Shown: positions 1-7,139 of the stretch, piece after piece
Position numbering within the stretch: position 1 is the first letter of the stretch
Layout of the letters: each line of letters begins with the position of its first letter
DNA from: Lachnospiraceae bacterium UBA7109
GTDB lineage: Bacteria > Bacillota > Clostridia > Lachnospirales > Lachnospiraceae
Reading direction: 5' to 3'
Length of the DNA: 12,887 nucleotides
Assembly (NCBI GenBank): GCA_002492335.1
Contig: DKYD01000109.1
Location: forward strand, 41,423 to 54,309
The notes under the pieces: model-generated
Databases searched by the model: none
Told to the model about the DNA's origin: nothing
What the model saw: the letters and a program-made list of their open reading frames with translations, nothing else
Made by a program: the position numbers and the translations under genes

Positions 1-38
1 GTGTTGGGACAACTAAAAAATATGAGGAGGTATGAAAT

Positions 39-1982
39 ATGAAGTTAAAAAGAGTTTTGTGTGTTTTACTTGTTGGTGTATTAACATTTGCCAGTTTCTC
101 TACGAGCGTATCAGCGGAAAATATAAACTCTGCGAGTACATGTAATGCATTCACAGATTCCATCTCGGAATCCGTGTTGGCACAAGGGGTGTATGAGGAT
201 GAAAAAGTTCAAAGATTCAATTCGCTAACAGATGGAATTGCGGCGTGTCATAAGCTGACAGAAGTACAGGCTGATTTCAATCAAAGGAATGCAAACAGTG
301 AATCCACAACTAAGCATGTGGAGAATTGTGTAATTGTAAAGACAGAAAAGGATATTGCGTTTGATACAGAAAAAGTTGTTGCAGCTGTTCGATATGGTGA
401 AAATTATTATATTCAGTATAAAACAGATTCAGATGCTCAAGCAGCCGTGGCATTGTTCGAATCCTACCCAACAGTAGATTATGCTGTGACAGACAGGATA
501 ATAAGTTGTGCAGTGGATGAATATATTGAAGGAGATGCGAGAACTTCACAGGATTCAAACGGATATGTTCATTATACTTGGGGAGCAGATGCTATGTCGT
601 TGCCCATTTATGCGGATTATGTTTCAAGAACAACGACAGGGAATGTAGTTGTTGCTGTTCTTGATTCTGGCATAAAAGCAGAACATGAGTTGTTCCAGGG
701 AAGGTTGACACAGGGATTTGATTTTGTTCATGACGATAATGATCCAAGAGATGATCAGGGACATGGCACACACGTTGCCGGGATTATTGCAGATTGTACA
801 CAGGGTCTAAATGTAAGTATCATGCCGATTAAAATCTTAGATATTGAGCCATTAACATTGGGAACACAAGCTACTCTGGCGGTAGCATTAGCTGGTTTCC
901 AGTATGCGATTAACCAAGATGTAGATGTAATCAATTTAAGTCTGGGTGCAAGCAGTTCTGAGTATGAGCCTTTCTGTGAAGAAGTTGATGTGGCTGTGTC
1001 AAAGGGAATCACCGTAGTAATAGCTTCAGGGAACGAATATCGCTACATTGGTTCGAGTAACTATCATCCGGCTCATAAAACGAATGCTATTGTTACTGCA
1101 GCAATAGATTCTAATTTGCAGAATTATCATACGGGAACAAGCGGATCCAATTATGGACCATCTGTAGATGTAACGGCACCAGGGGTGGATGTGAAAAGTG
1201 CTTTTCATGGAGTTTTTAATAATATCAATAACAAATACGTAATGAAGACAGGAACTTCTATGGCAGCACCACATATTTCAGCGGCAGCAGCTATGATAAA
1301 ACTGTACTATCCAAGCTATTCATGTGCGCAGGTAGAGAGCAAATTAAAATCTTGTGCTAAAGATCTTGGTGCTTCTGGTTATGACCAGCATTATGGAGCA
1401 GGTTTGCCGATTTTGAGTAACTTGATTACGTCTTTACCGTTTTATGATGTATCAAGTTCGGATTGGTTTTATGATTCTGTGTTTAAAATCTATAAGAAAG
1501 GATATATGACAGGGAGAAATAGAAATTATTTTCTGCCATCAGATTACATAAAACGACAGGATGTAGCAGTTCTTCTTTATCGTATGGCGAATAGTCCATT
1601 TGTGGAATATAGGAACATATATAGTGATGTATCCAGCGATTTGTATTTCGCAAATGCTGCTGTATGGGCATATGATAATGGAATTATAACAGGATATCAG
1701 AATGGAACGCTGGGTGTCGATAATAATATGATAAGGCAGGACTTTATACTTACTCTTTATCGTTATGCAGTGCAAAGAGGATTGGATGTTACAGCGACTG
1801 CAAATATTAGTGGATATACTGATCAGGCACAAGTTAGTCAGTATGCGCGCAATGCAATGAGCTGGGGTGTGGCAAAAGGTATCATAGGTAACCAAACGAC
1901 TTCTTTGAGTCCTCTTAATAATTCTTGCAGAGCAGAGGTTGCGGCAATGATTCAGAGATTCATTCAGGCATATAATTTATAA
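39..1982 (+). CDS. Secreted subtilisin-family (S8) serine protease with C-terminal SLH repeats
   Basis: Predicted exported serine endopeptidase held at the cell surface. Residues 1-26 form a signal peptide (basic MKLKR start, hydrophobic core, VSA before the probable cut). Residues ~95-158 resemble a peptidase S8 propeptide (I9-like), ending in a V-x-Y-x-x-x-D pattern. The S8 domain follows (~175-460) with an intact catalytic set: Asp209 in VLDSG, His242 in GHGTHVAG, oxyanion Asn332 in ASGN and Ser407 in GTSMAAP. Three SLH repeats fill ~468-518, ~527-580 and ~590-645; these bind secondary cell-wall polymers in known families. The SLH signature positions read KRQD, IRQD and CRAE. The start is set by AGGAGG at 25-30, eight bases upstream. 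The next gene is a paralogue without the protease domain. The substrate is unknown. The family call is very secure; surface anchoring is inferred from the SLH repeats. Confidence 0.95.
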   Translation: MKLKRVLCVLLVGVLTFASFSTSVSAENINSASTCNAFTDSISESVLAQGVYEDEKVQRFNSLTDGIAACHKLTEVQADFNQRNANSESTTKHVENCVIVKTEKDIAFDTEKVVAAVRYGENYYIQYKTDSDAQAAVALFESYPTVDYAVTDRIISCAVDEYIEGDARTSQDSNGYVHYTWGADAMSLPIYADYVSRTTTGNVVVAVLDSGIKAEHELFQGRLTQGFDFVHDDNDPRDDQGHGTHVAGIIADCTQGLNVSIMPIKILDIEPLTLGTQATLAVALAGFQYAINQDVDVINLSLGASSSEYEPFCEEVDVAVSKGITVVIASGNEYRYIGSSNYHPAHKTNAIVTAAIDSNLQNYHTGTSGSNYGPSVDVTAPGVDVKSAFHGVFNNINNKYVMKTGTSMAAPHISAAAAMIKLYYPSYSCAQVESKLKSCAKDLGASGYDQHYGAGLPILSNLITSLPFYDVSSSDWFYDSVFKIYKKGYMTGRNRNYFLPSDYIKRQDVAVLLYRMANSPFVEYRNIYSDVSSDLYFANAAVWAYDNGIITGYQNGTLGVDNNMIRQDFILTLYRYAVQRGLDVTATANISGYTDQAQVSQYARNAMSWGVAKGIIGNQTTSLSPLNNSCRAEVAAMIQRFIQAYNL

Positions 1983-2120
1983 AATGATTATATTTTGTAC
2001 GCAGAAAGTCGCAGCTCAACAAGAAAAGATTTTTAGGAAGTTTTATATGGATATTGGTATAAAAGGGGTATTATTGTAAAAATATAAAACATAAAAACAT
2101 ATATCTGATAGATAAATTAA

Positions 2121-2149
2121 TTGACAAAAAAATAAAAAATGCTTAATAT
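2121..2149 (+). promoter_or_regulatory. Probable sigma-A promoter for the protease-less SLH paralogue
   Basis: A perfect -35 TTGACA (2121-2126), a 17-base spacer and -10 TAATAT (2144-2149) lie in a very AT-rich stretch. They predict a start near 2156 and a ~50-base leader. The SLH gene at 2206 can therefore be transcribed independently of the protease upstream. I see no clear intrinsic terminator in 1983-2120, so read-through from the protease gene is also possible. Confidence 0.7.
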
Positions 2150-2205
2150 ATAAATATCAAAGTAATTTGTAAAAGATGCTATAAGCAGAAAGGGGTTCTG
2201 GGATT

Positions 2206-3306
2206 ATGAAAAAGAGATTTAGGACAATAGCAGCAGTAGGATTAGCGGTTGCAATGCTTTCAGGAAATTGTGTGGCTGCATGGGTGGGATTGACTGATGT
2301 GTCGGCGGCAGGTACAGAGATTGAGAGTGTATCCTTAGCGATTGAGAATGGAAAAATAAAGGAAGAGTTGTGTGCAAAGGACATTGCAATTGAAACGTAT
2401 GATGACATTAAAGAGTATAGCAAAGCAGTGCACAAGATAGGCAATGAGAATTGGAAGTATGCACCGGCTTCTTATAACAAAGAAGAAGAAAAACCGTTTA
2501 TTTCTAACTGTGTGGTTATGCGGGTGAATACAGATGCGGCGCTTACAGTAGATGCCGCACATATGGTAGCTGTTATTCAGAATACGAAAACGAATTCTTT
2601 TTATATCCAGTACGATTCAGAGGAAGCGGCAGAGGAAGCGGTAAAAGTGCTGAATGCAATGGACGGTGTTAAGTATGTCTCGCAGGATGCTTATGGAATG
2701 ACTGGTTTGGATGGTCCAACACAAACACCAAACAAGATTCCTTTCGATGATGTTTCGGAAAATGACTGGTTTTATGAAGCAGTAGAAGCATTGTATGATG
2801 AAAATATAATTCTGGGACCGTATCCTAATACTTTTGCACCATATGATTATATTGTACGCGCTCAGTTTGCAGTAATCCTGTATCGTATGGAAAAAGAACC
2901 GGAATTCGAGACAGAGAAAGCATTTAGTGATGTGGAAGCTGATTCATGGTATGGAAAGAGTGTGCTTTGGGCGGCAGAAAATGGTGTTGTTACAGGTTAT
3001 GAGAACGGCTTATATGGAACGGTTGATAATATTACCCGCGAGCAGATAGCCGTAATGCTGTACCGCTATGCAAAACACAAAGGCTATGATGTATCCGGTA
3101 CTGCTGATTACAGCACATTTAAGGATGTGGATGATATTCAGGTGTTTGCAAAGGATGGTTTAAACTGGGCAGTAGCAAATGGCATTATCAAAGGAAAAGA
3201 TTTAGATGGCGATAAGGCGGCGGAGAGCTTAGAGCCACAGGGAAGTGCCAGCCGGGCAGAAACTGCGGTTATGATTCAGAGATTCACGGAAAAATATTTA
3301 AAATAG
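2206..3306 (+). CDS. Secreted SLH protein with S8 propeptide-like module and no protease domain
   Basis: A 366-residue exported surface protein. Residues 1 to ~35 form a signal peptide ending VSAA. Residues ~100-163 resemble the propeptide region of the upstream protease: both begin with an NCV segment, share YIQY, continue with an Ala-rich helix, and end in V-x-Y-x-x-x-D. Where the protease has its ~300-residue S8 domain, this protein passes straight through a short TQTPNK linker into SLH repeats at ~180-230, ~240-292 and ~305-363 (signatures VRAQ, TREQ, SRAE). No catalytic Asp/His/Ser motifs are present. The start at 2206 has a modest AAGGGG site (2190-2195). Stand-alone I9 propeptides in other organisms inhibit or help fold subtilisins, so an anchored inhibitor or chaperone is plausible. 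A domain-loss paralogue with another role is equally possible. The SLH assignment is secure; the propeptide relationship is judged by eye. Confidence 0.9.
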   Translation: MKKRFRTIAAVGLAVAMLSGNCVAAWVGLTDVSAAGTEIESVSLAIENGKIKEELCAKDIAIETYDDIKEYSKAVHKIGNENWKYAPASYNKEEEKPFISNCVVMRVNTDAALTVDAAHMVAVIQNTKTNSFYIQYDSEEAAEEAVKVLNAMDGVKYVSQDAYGMTGLDGPTQTPNKIPFDDVSENDWFYEAVEALYDENIILGPYPNTFAPYDYIVRAQFAVILYRMEKEPEFETEKAFSDVEADSWYGKSVLWAAENGVVTGYENGLYGTVDNITREQIAVMLYRYAKHKGYDVSGTADYSTFKDVDDIQVFAKDGLNWAVANGIIKGKDLDGDKAAESLEPQGSASRAETAVMIQRFTEKYLK

Positions 3307-3343
3307 AAGATGATTTTTACAGTCAATTGAAAGAAAATATTCC

Positions 3344-3369
3344 ATGCCCCCGGAGTGATCCGGGGGCAT
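3344..3369. terminator. Hairpin between convergent genes, probable bidirectional terminator
   Basis: A perfect 11-bp GC-rich stem (3344-3354 with 3359-3369) closes a GTGA tetraloop of the stable GNRA class. It lies 37 bases after the SLH gene and 59 bases after the end of the convergent Rpn-family gene. The plus strand has no real T tract after it. On the minus strand the hairpin is followed by a T-rich stretch (ATATTTTCTTTC), so it fits better as the terminator of the Rpn gene. Confidence 0.6.
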
Positions 3370-3428
3370 TCCTATACAGATCAGATATTCGGATAACGGT
3401 ATTATATCTATTTGTCCTATGTTTCATT

Positions 3429-4397
3429 TTATTCAGTATCAGTAAGGTGGTATTTTTCGTAGTATTCCTGTCTTGCTTTTTCGTTTTCAGCCACAAGAGT
3501 TATTTCTTTCATCTTTCCTTCGTTCATTAAAATAGATATTAATTGTCCAAGGCGATTCTCGCCAATTTTCTTACCAATTTCCCGGCCGTGTTTTTCACCG
3601 ATTTTCTCACCCTGCAATCGTACATTGCGCATATGCTTTTCTTCATCATATTCAAATATACTCACGCTTCGCACCTCCGCTTTGTTTTTCTCCAGAAAAT
3701 CTTTCAGAACTCCATTCTCTATACACTCGTTAATTGCCCGGTCTACCGCTTCTGGAAATGTAAGGGATTCACTGTATTTCCGTACGGTATCTGTATAGAT
3801 CATATATTCCCGTAAAGTTTTGCATTTATCCATCAAGTCATTGTTGTAGCCTTTATTAATATTCAGGACAAGAACCTTAAGCTCCAGATCTATTTCATCT
3901 TTTTTGATCTCATAAGAATCAGACAACCGTAAGACCTCTTTTTCCGGCATTGGGCTTTTCCCATTATAAAAGACAACGAACTTTGGATATGGGATTGGAA
4001 TGCGTATGGTGCTAAAGAGATCTTCATCTTTCAAAAGCGCTGAGTATACATTTGCCACGTATAGAAGATTTCTCAGCGGCATATTCGGGTTCCGGGTTGA
4101 CTGATGCTCGTATAGCAATAACTGGTCATACAGCAGGAAGGATACATCATTTTTCATTCCCATGTAGATGGCCTTTTCAAGCGTTGTTACAGTTAGATCT
4201 TCCGGATTCTCATATGTTGTTGCGTTCATGGCATTGTATAATTCCAAAAACTTTTCTTTTTCTTTGAACAACATTCGGAATAGGCGATCTTTGTAAGTGC
4301 GCAGTGGTTTTTTCATTACCTGCAACGATGTGTCCGGGAACTCTGAATTCTGGTTTTCTTTGTTTTCTGTTAATTTTGTCTTTTTTGTTTCTTCCAT
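3429..4397 (-). CDS. Rpn-family recombination-promoting nuclease / putative transposase
   Basis: A 322-residue Rpn-like protein with a PD-(D/E)XK nuclease fold. After a Lys/Glu-rich N-terminus, residues ~34-50 (TYKDRLFRMLF...) match the usual start of the family. The predicted nuclease core has Asp84 (NDVSFLL), then Glu97 and Gln99 in YEHQST, the E-x-Q form of the motif typical of this group, followed by NPNMPLRNLLY and later VLNINKGYN. The C-terminus (~255-290) has charged, Gly-containing GEKIGEK-type helical repeats, common in these proteins. Rpn proteins are metal-dependent DNA nucleases reported to promote RecA-independent recombination, and the genes are usually multicopy and horizontally spread. 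The start is secure: AGGAGG (plus 4405-4410) lies seven bases before the ATG. It is convergent with the SLH gene and has its own promoter about 165 bases upstream. The biological role here is unknown. Confidence 0.9.
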   Translation of the reverse strand: MEETKKTKLTENKENQNSEFPDTSLQVMKKPLRTYKDRLFRMLFKEKEKFLELYNAMNATTYENPEDLTVTTLEKAIYMGMKNDVSFLLYDQLLLYEHQSTRNPNMPLRNLLYVANVYSALLKDEDLFSTIRIPIPYPKFVVFYNGKSPMPEKEVLRLSDSYEIKKDEIDLELKVLVLNINKGYNNDLMDKCKTLREYMIYTDTVRKYSESLTFPEAVDRAINECIENGVLKDFLEKNKAEVRSVSIFEYDEEKHMRNVRLQGEKIGEKHGREIGKKIGENRLGQLISILMNEGKMKEITLVAENEKARQEYYEKYHLTDTE

Positions 4398-4564
4398 CTT
4401 TTGTCCTCCTTGTTCTGAGAGGACTTCATCTCTATCTTTCTCTTAGAATCCTCTCTGCTTTTCTTTGTGAGTTTAGCATTGAAAATTTCTAAGATTTACG
4501 TGATGTAAATAGATAGCAGAATGACTGACGTCATCAAGATTTTAGAAATAAAATGCCTGTAAAA

Positions 4565-4593
4565 ATTATAACATTCCGGGAAAAAGGTGTAAA
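4565..4593 (-). promoter_or_regulatory. Strong minus-strand promoter for the Rpn-family gene
   Basis: Read on the minus strand: -35 TTTACA (plus 4588-4593), a 17-base spacer, and a consensus -10 TATAAT (plus 4565-4570). The predicted start near 4558 gives an unusually long 5' untranslated region of ~160 bases before the Rpn ATG. That leader holds an 8-base palindrome TGACGTCA and a TTTAC/GTAAA inverted repeat. Confidence 0.65.
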
Positions 4594-4613
4594 TATAAAA
4601 TGAGAAAAAGTTA

Positions 4614-4661
4614 GCTGCGTTAGCAGCGGGAAAGCGTCGTAGACGCCTTTGCGAATGGCGT
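4614..4661. repeat. Cluster of small GC-rich inverted repeats between divergent promoters
   Basis: Within an AT-rich intergenic region lie GCTGC-gtta-GCAGC (4614-4627), then GCGTC-gta-GACGC (4634-4646). The latter overlaps an alternative pairing ACGCC/GGCGT (4643-4647 with 4657-4661). The cluster sits between the minus-strand Rpn promoter and the probable promoter of the third SLH gene. It could be a short dispersed palindromic repeat or a regulator-binding region. The rest of 4398-4748 shows only the promoters described. Confidence 0.45.
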
Positions 4662-4682
4662 GGACTGAACTGTTACCTTGAT

Positions 4683-4711
4683 TTGCATTATAGGCAAATT
4701 GCTGTTAGAAT
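4683..4711 (+). promoter_or_regulatory. Possible promoter of the third SLH gene
   Basis: TTGCAT (4683-4688), a 17-base spacer and TAGAAT (4706-4711) lie ~38 bases before the ATG. The -10 matches consensus at five of six positions but the -35 only at three. It is the best candidate in this spacer but not strong. Confidence 0.35.
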
Positions 4712-4748
4712 AAAGAAGTATAAATAATGAAAGCGAGGGTAAGTGCAC

Positions 4749-5828
4749 ATGAAAATTATACAATTTGGAAAAAGAGTCGTTGCTTTATTTGGAGTTGCAA
4801 CAATGTTAACAAATGCGGTACCGTTTCAGACGAATGCATCGGAAGAGAGTGCCATTGATTCAAAGCAGGAAGAGCCTGTGGATTTTGAAAAGTTAGTACT
4901 TGATCCTGAGACTGTGGAGATGATTCGGAAAGATTATTTAGAAAAAATGAAAGCTGAGAATCTTGATTATGATTTCATACAGGGGTGTGATGTGTCAGAT
5001 GTTGATATCAAACAATATTGTGGAACTTATAATGGCAATGAGGTTGTGGTCATGTCTATGCCTGGGTTTAATGGAGCAACTGTTGTGACAGAAATTCTGA
5101 TCGGAGGACATAAATTTGTATTTCCGGATACATTGGATTGCCTTTATTTGCATAAGGATCATCAGTTTATTCCTTTGAAGAATGCCTATGAAGAGAAGCT
5201 TGTTAATGATGAGGATTTGGATGAGATAGCAAATGTTTTTGGCACCGCTTATGCGTATCAATTTACTTTAAAATATAAGGATGTTTTTATCAAGGACTGG
5301 TTTTATCCGAATGTATATATGATGTACAGGCGTGGATTTATGACAGGTTTGAATGATGAGACATTTGGACCTTCGCAGCCGATTGTAAGAGCACAGTTTA
5401 TGGTTGTTTTGAATCGTATGGCTGGAAATCCGAAGTCGACGGTATTTGACGGCAGCCGTTGGACAGATATTACAGAAGATTGGTATAAAGATGCACTTTA
5501 CTGGGGAATCCAGAATAAAATTATGACAGGTTATTCGGATTTTAACCGTTGGGGAACGGCAGATGTCCTTACCCGGGAGCAGCTTGCGACAGTAATGTAC
5601 CGTTATGCAGAGTATAGGGGATACGATGTTAAAAAACGCGCGAGTCTTGAACGGTTTGAGGATGCATCTTCAGTTAGTGGGTTTGCAAAGGAAGCAGTAG
5701 AGTGGGCAGTTGCGGAAGGGATTATTACCGGAAAGGATAATGGAACAAAGCTAGACCCACAGGGAGAAACAGCCCGTGCTCAATGTGCAGCGGTTATCGA
5801 ACGGTTTGCAGAACATTATAGGGAATAG
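4749..5828 (+). CDS. Secreted SLH-repeat protein with uncharacterised N-terminal module
   Basis: A 359-residue exported protein with the same C-terminal SLH triplet as the two upstream surface proteins (~178-225, ~236-290, ~302-357; signatures VRAQ, TREQ, ARAQ). Residues 1-30 form a signal peptide ending QTNA. The N-terminal module (~58-165) differs from the I9-like module of its neighbours. It starts with an acidic helix, then CGTYNGNEVVVM, a Gly-containing beta-rich part, LYLHKDHQF and a short helix AYEEKLVNDEDL. To my recollection similar 'YxGTYNG ... KDxxFxxLxxAYexGLLtxeDL' modules occur in secreted proteins of gut Clostridia, but I know no function. The ATG at 4749 is chosen over an in-frame GTG at 4743 because GAGGG (4735-4739) is nine bases from the ATG but only three from the GTG. 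It is probably wall-associated; the ligand is unknown. Confidence 0.88.
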   Translation: MKIIQFGKRVVALFGVATMLTNAVPFQTNASEESAIDSKQEEPVDFEKLVLDPETVEMIRKDYLEKMKAENLDYDFIQGCDVSDVDIKQYCGTYNGNEVVVMSMPGFNGATVVTEILIGGHKFVFPDTLDCLYLHKDHQFIPLKNAYEEKLVNDEDLDEIANVFGTAYAYQFTLKYKDVFIKDWFYPNVYMMYRRGFMTGLNDETFGPSQPIVRAQFMVVLNRMAGNPKSTVFDGSRWTDITEDWYKDALYWGIQNKIMTGYSDFNRWGTADVLTREQLATVMYRYAEYRGYDVKKRASLERFEDASSVSGFAKEAVEWAVAEGIITGKDNGTKLDPQGETARAQCAAVIERFAEHYRE

Positions 5829-5859
5829 GGTATGGGGTTTGTGAGGAAAATAACAGGAT

Positions 5860-5892
5860 TTGCTACGAAATAGCAAAAAAATATGCTATACT
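5860..5892 (+). promoter_or_regulatory. Extended -10 promoter with overlapping inverted repeat
   Basis: An extended -10, TGC-TATACT (5884-5892), has no good -35 at standard spacing. In that position lies an inverted repeat TTTGCTA-cgaaa-TAGCAAA (5859-5877), which could be an operator for a dimeric regulator. It is followed by an A tract, not a T tract, so it is not a plus-strand terminator. It would drive the 53-residue ORF at 5934. Confidence 0.5.
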
Positions 5893-5933
5893 ATATATAG
5901 AAGCAGGTTGTGCCCAGGTGAGGAGGATGAGTT

Positions 5934-6095
5934 ATGACAGAACAGTTGATTAAAGATGTAAAAAGGATTCAGAAATGTCTGATTAATAAGGATATGTCCG
6001 GGGATGAATGGGAAGAGAAGATGGAAGCGGTACATAAGCTGGAAGATGTAGTTACTTATTTAAAAGATGCGCTTGGACGAGGCGTTGAATTCTGA
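5934..6095 (+). CDS. Small protein of unknown function, 53 residues
   Basis: The ORF runs ATG 5934 to TGA 6093-6095 and encodes a small, highly charged, predicted all-helical protein. It begins MTEQLIKDVKRIQKCLINKD and ends YLKDALGRGVEF. There is no signal peptide or membrane segment, so it is probably cytoplasmic. Support for a real gene is good: a perfect AGGAGG (5921-5926) lies seven bases before the ATG, an extended -10 promoter lies upstream, and a strong hairpin (6141-6178) follows. The heptad-like spacing of hydrophobic residues (Leu5, Ile6, Val9, Ile12, Leu16) would fit an amphipathic or self-associating helix. I do not recognise the family. It sits alone between the SLH gene and the convergent methyltransferase, so context says little about its job. 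Confidence 0.72.
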   Translation: MTEQLIKDVKRIQKCLINKDMSGDEWEEKMEAVHKLEDVVTYLKDALGRGVEF

Positions 6096-6140
6096 ATTTC
6101 GGCAAATGGATTTTGACTTGATTTCTAAGGGAAATAAAGC

Positions 6141-6178
6141 GCTCCTGCAGGTATTTATTCTGAGATACCTGCAGGAGC
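6141..6178. terminator. Bidirectional hairpin terminator between convergent genes
   Basis: A perfect 14-bp stem (6141-6154 with 6165-6178) has a 10-base loop. It lies 45 bases after the small ORF and 23 bases after the end of the minus-strand methyltransferase gene. On the plus strand it is followed by TATATTAATTG; on the minus strand by GCTTTATTT. Neither T tract is ideal, but stem strength and position between two gene ends support termination of both. Confidence 0.7.
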
Positions 6179-6201
6179 TATATTAATTGTTGAATATATA
6201 T

Positions 6202-7062
6202 TTAGTCGATTGTCCATCTTCCGGAAGCTCCACATGGGAGAACAAGACCGGAGTGCGTGACAGGAAGTCCGATTTCCTGTGAATCTACATGACCGTGGTA
6301 TTTTTTTAATTCTGTTCCGAGCATATAAGTTAATACGGCAGGGGCCAATCCTGTTGTGTAAGAATTGATGAGGAAGAATAATGGGTCGTCTGATAATATT
6401 TTTGTACATAATTGAATCAGAGGATGAATTGCATCTTCAATTTTCCAGATTTCACCTTTGGGACCTCTTCCATAAGAAGGAGGATCCATAATAATTGCAT
6501 CATAATGATTGCCCCGGCGTATTTCACGTTCTACAAATTTTACGCAGTCATCAACAAGCCAGCGAATCGGTTTGTCAGATAATCCGGAAGAAACGGCATT
6601 TTCCTTTGCCCAGGTAACCATTCCCTTTGAAGCATCAACATGGGTAACAGCTGCCCCGGCGGCTGCAGCAGCTAATGTTGCGCCTCCTGTATAGGCAAAA
6701 AGATTCAGGACTTTGACCGAACGTCCTGCAGTTCTGATTTTCTCGGAAAACCAGTCCCAGTTGGCCGCCTGCTCCGGGAAAAGGCCGGTGTGTTTAAAGC
6801 TGAAGGGTTTCAGGTTAAAAGTTAATGTCCCATAATGAATCTGCCATTGTTTCGGCAGATCGAAAAACTCCCACTCACCGCCCCCTTTTTTGCTGCGGTG
6901 ATAATGTCCGTTTTTATGATTCCAGCCGGATACAGTCTTAGGAGTGTTCCAGATGACCTGTGGATCCGGGCGGACGAGAATATATTTTCCCCAGCGTTCT
7001 AATTTTTCTCCATTACTGCAGTCTATTACTTCGTAATCTTTCCAGTTGTCGGCAATCCACAT
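6202..7062 (-). CDS. Class I SAM-dependent methyltransferase (RlmI/COG1092-like catalytic domain)
   Basis: A 286-residue Rossmann-fold methyltransferase related to the 23S rRNA cytosine methyltransferase group (COG1092) but without that group's N-terminal PUA domain. From the chosen start: GLFPEQ-A-NW (~93-103) is the family's pre-motif; VLNLFAYTGGATL (~118-130) is SAM-binding motif I; THVDASKGM (~140-148) carries the acidic ribose-binding residue; DDC lies near 171; and DPPSYGRGPKGE (~193-204) is motif IV at the active site. The target is probably RNA but cannot be stated from sequence. The start at 7062 is preferred over an ATG nine bases upstream (7071) because AGAAAGG (plus 7072-7078) would directly abut the upstream ATG but lies nine bases from this one. 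It is a single-gene unit, convergent with the small ORF. The family is secure; exact substrate low confidence. Confidence 0.9.
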   Translation of the reverse strand: MWIADNWKDYEVIDCSNGEKLERWGKYILVRPDPQVIWNTPKTVSGWNHKNGHYHRSKKGGGEWEFFDLPKQWQIHYGTLTFNLKPFSFKHTGLFPEQAANWDWFSEKIRTAGRSVKVLNLFAYTGGATLAAAAAGAAVTHVDASKGMVTWAKENAVSSGLSDKPIRWLVDDCVKFVEREIRRGNHYDAIIMDPPSYGRGPKGEIWKIEDAIHPLIQLCTKILSDDPLFFLINSYTTGLAPAVLTYMLGTELKKYHGHVDSQEIGLPVTHSGLVLPCGASGRWTID

Positions 7063-7110
7063 AATAAGCATCCTTTCTCTTTGAGAGATATCTCTGTAAA
7101 GAACAAATGA

Positions 7111-7139
7111 TTCAAAATAAATAAGTTCAGTGATATGAT
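7111..7139 (+). promoter_or_regulatory. Possible promoter reading into the structured intergenic element
   Basis: TTCAAA (7111-7116), a 17-base spacer and TATGAT (7134-7139) are preceded by TG at 7131-7132, an extended -10 arrangement. The -10 overlaps the left arm of the structured element, so transcripts would start near 7146 and could end at the terminator at 7404-7443. The fit is only moderate and could be chance in AT-rich DNA. Confidence 0.35.

Noticed and set aside
3429..4397. Rpn-family gene as part of a complete insertion sequence
   Set aside because: I could find no terminal inverted repeats or target duplications around it; the family is mobile-associated but is not a classical transposon.
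5859..5877. TTTGCTA/TAGCAAA hairpin as a terminator of the third SLH gene
   Set aside because: On the plus strand it is followed by an A run, not a T run, and it overlaps the promoter of the next ORF, so an operator is more likely.
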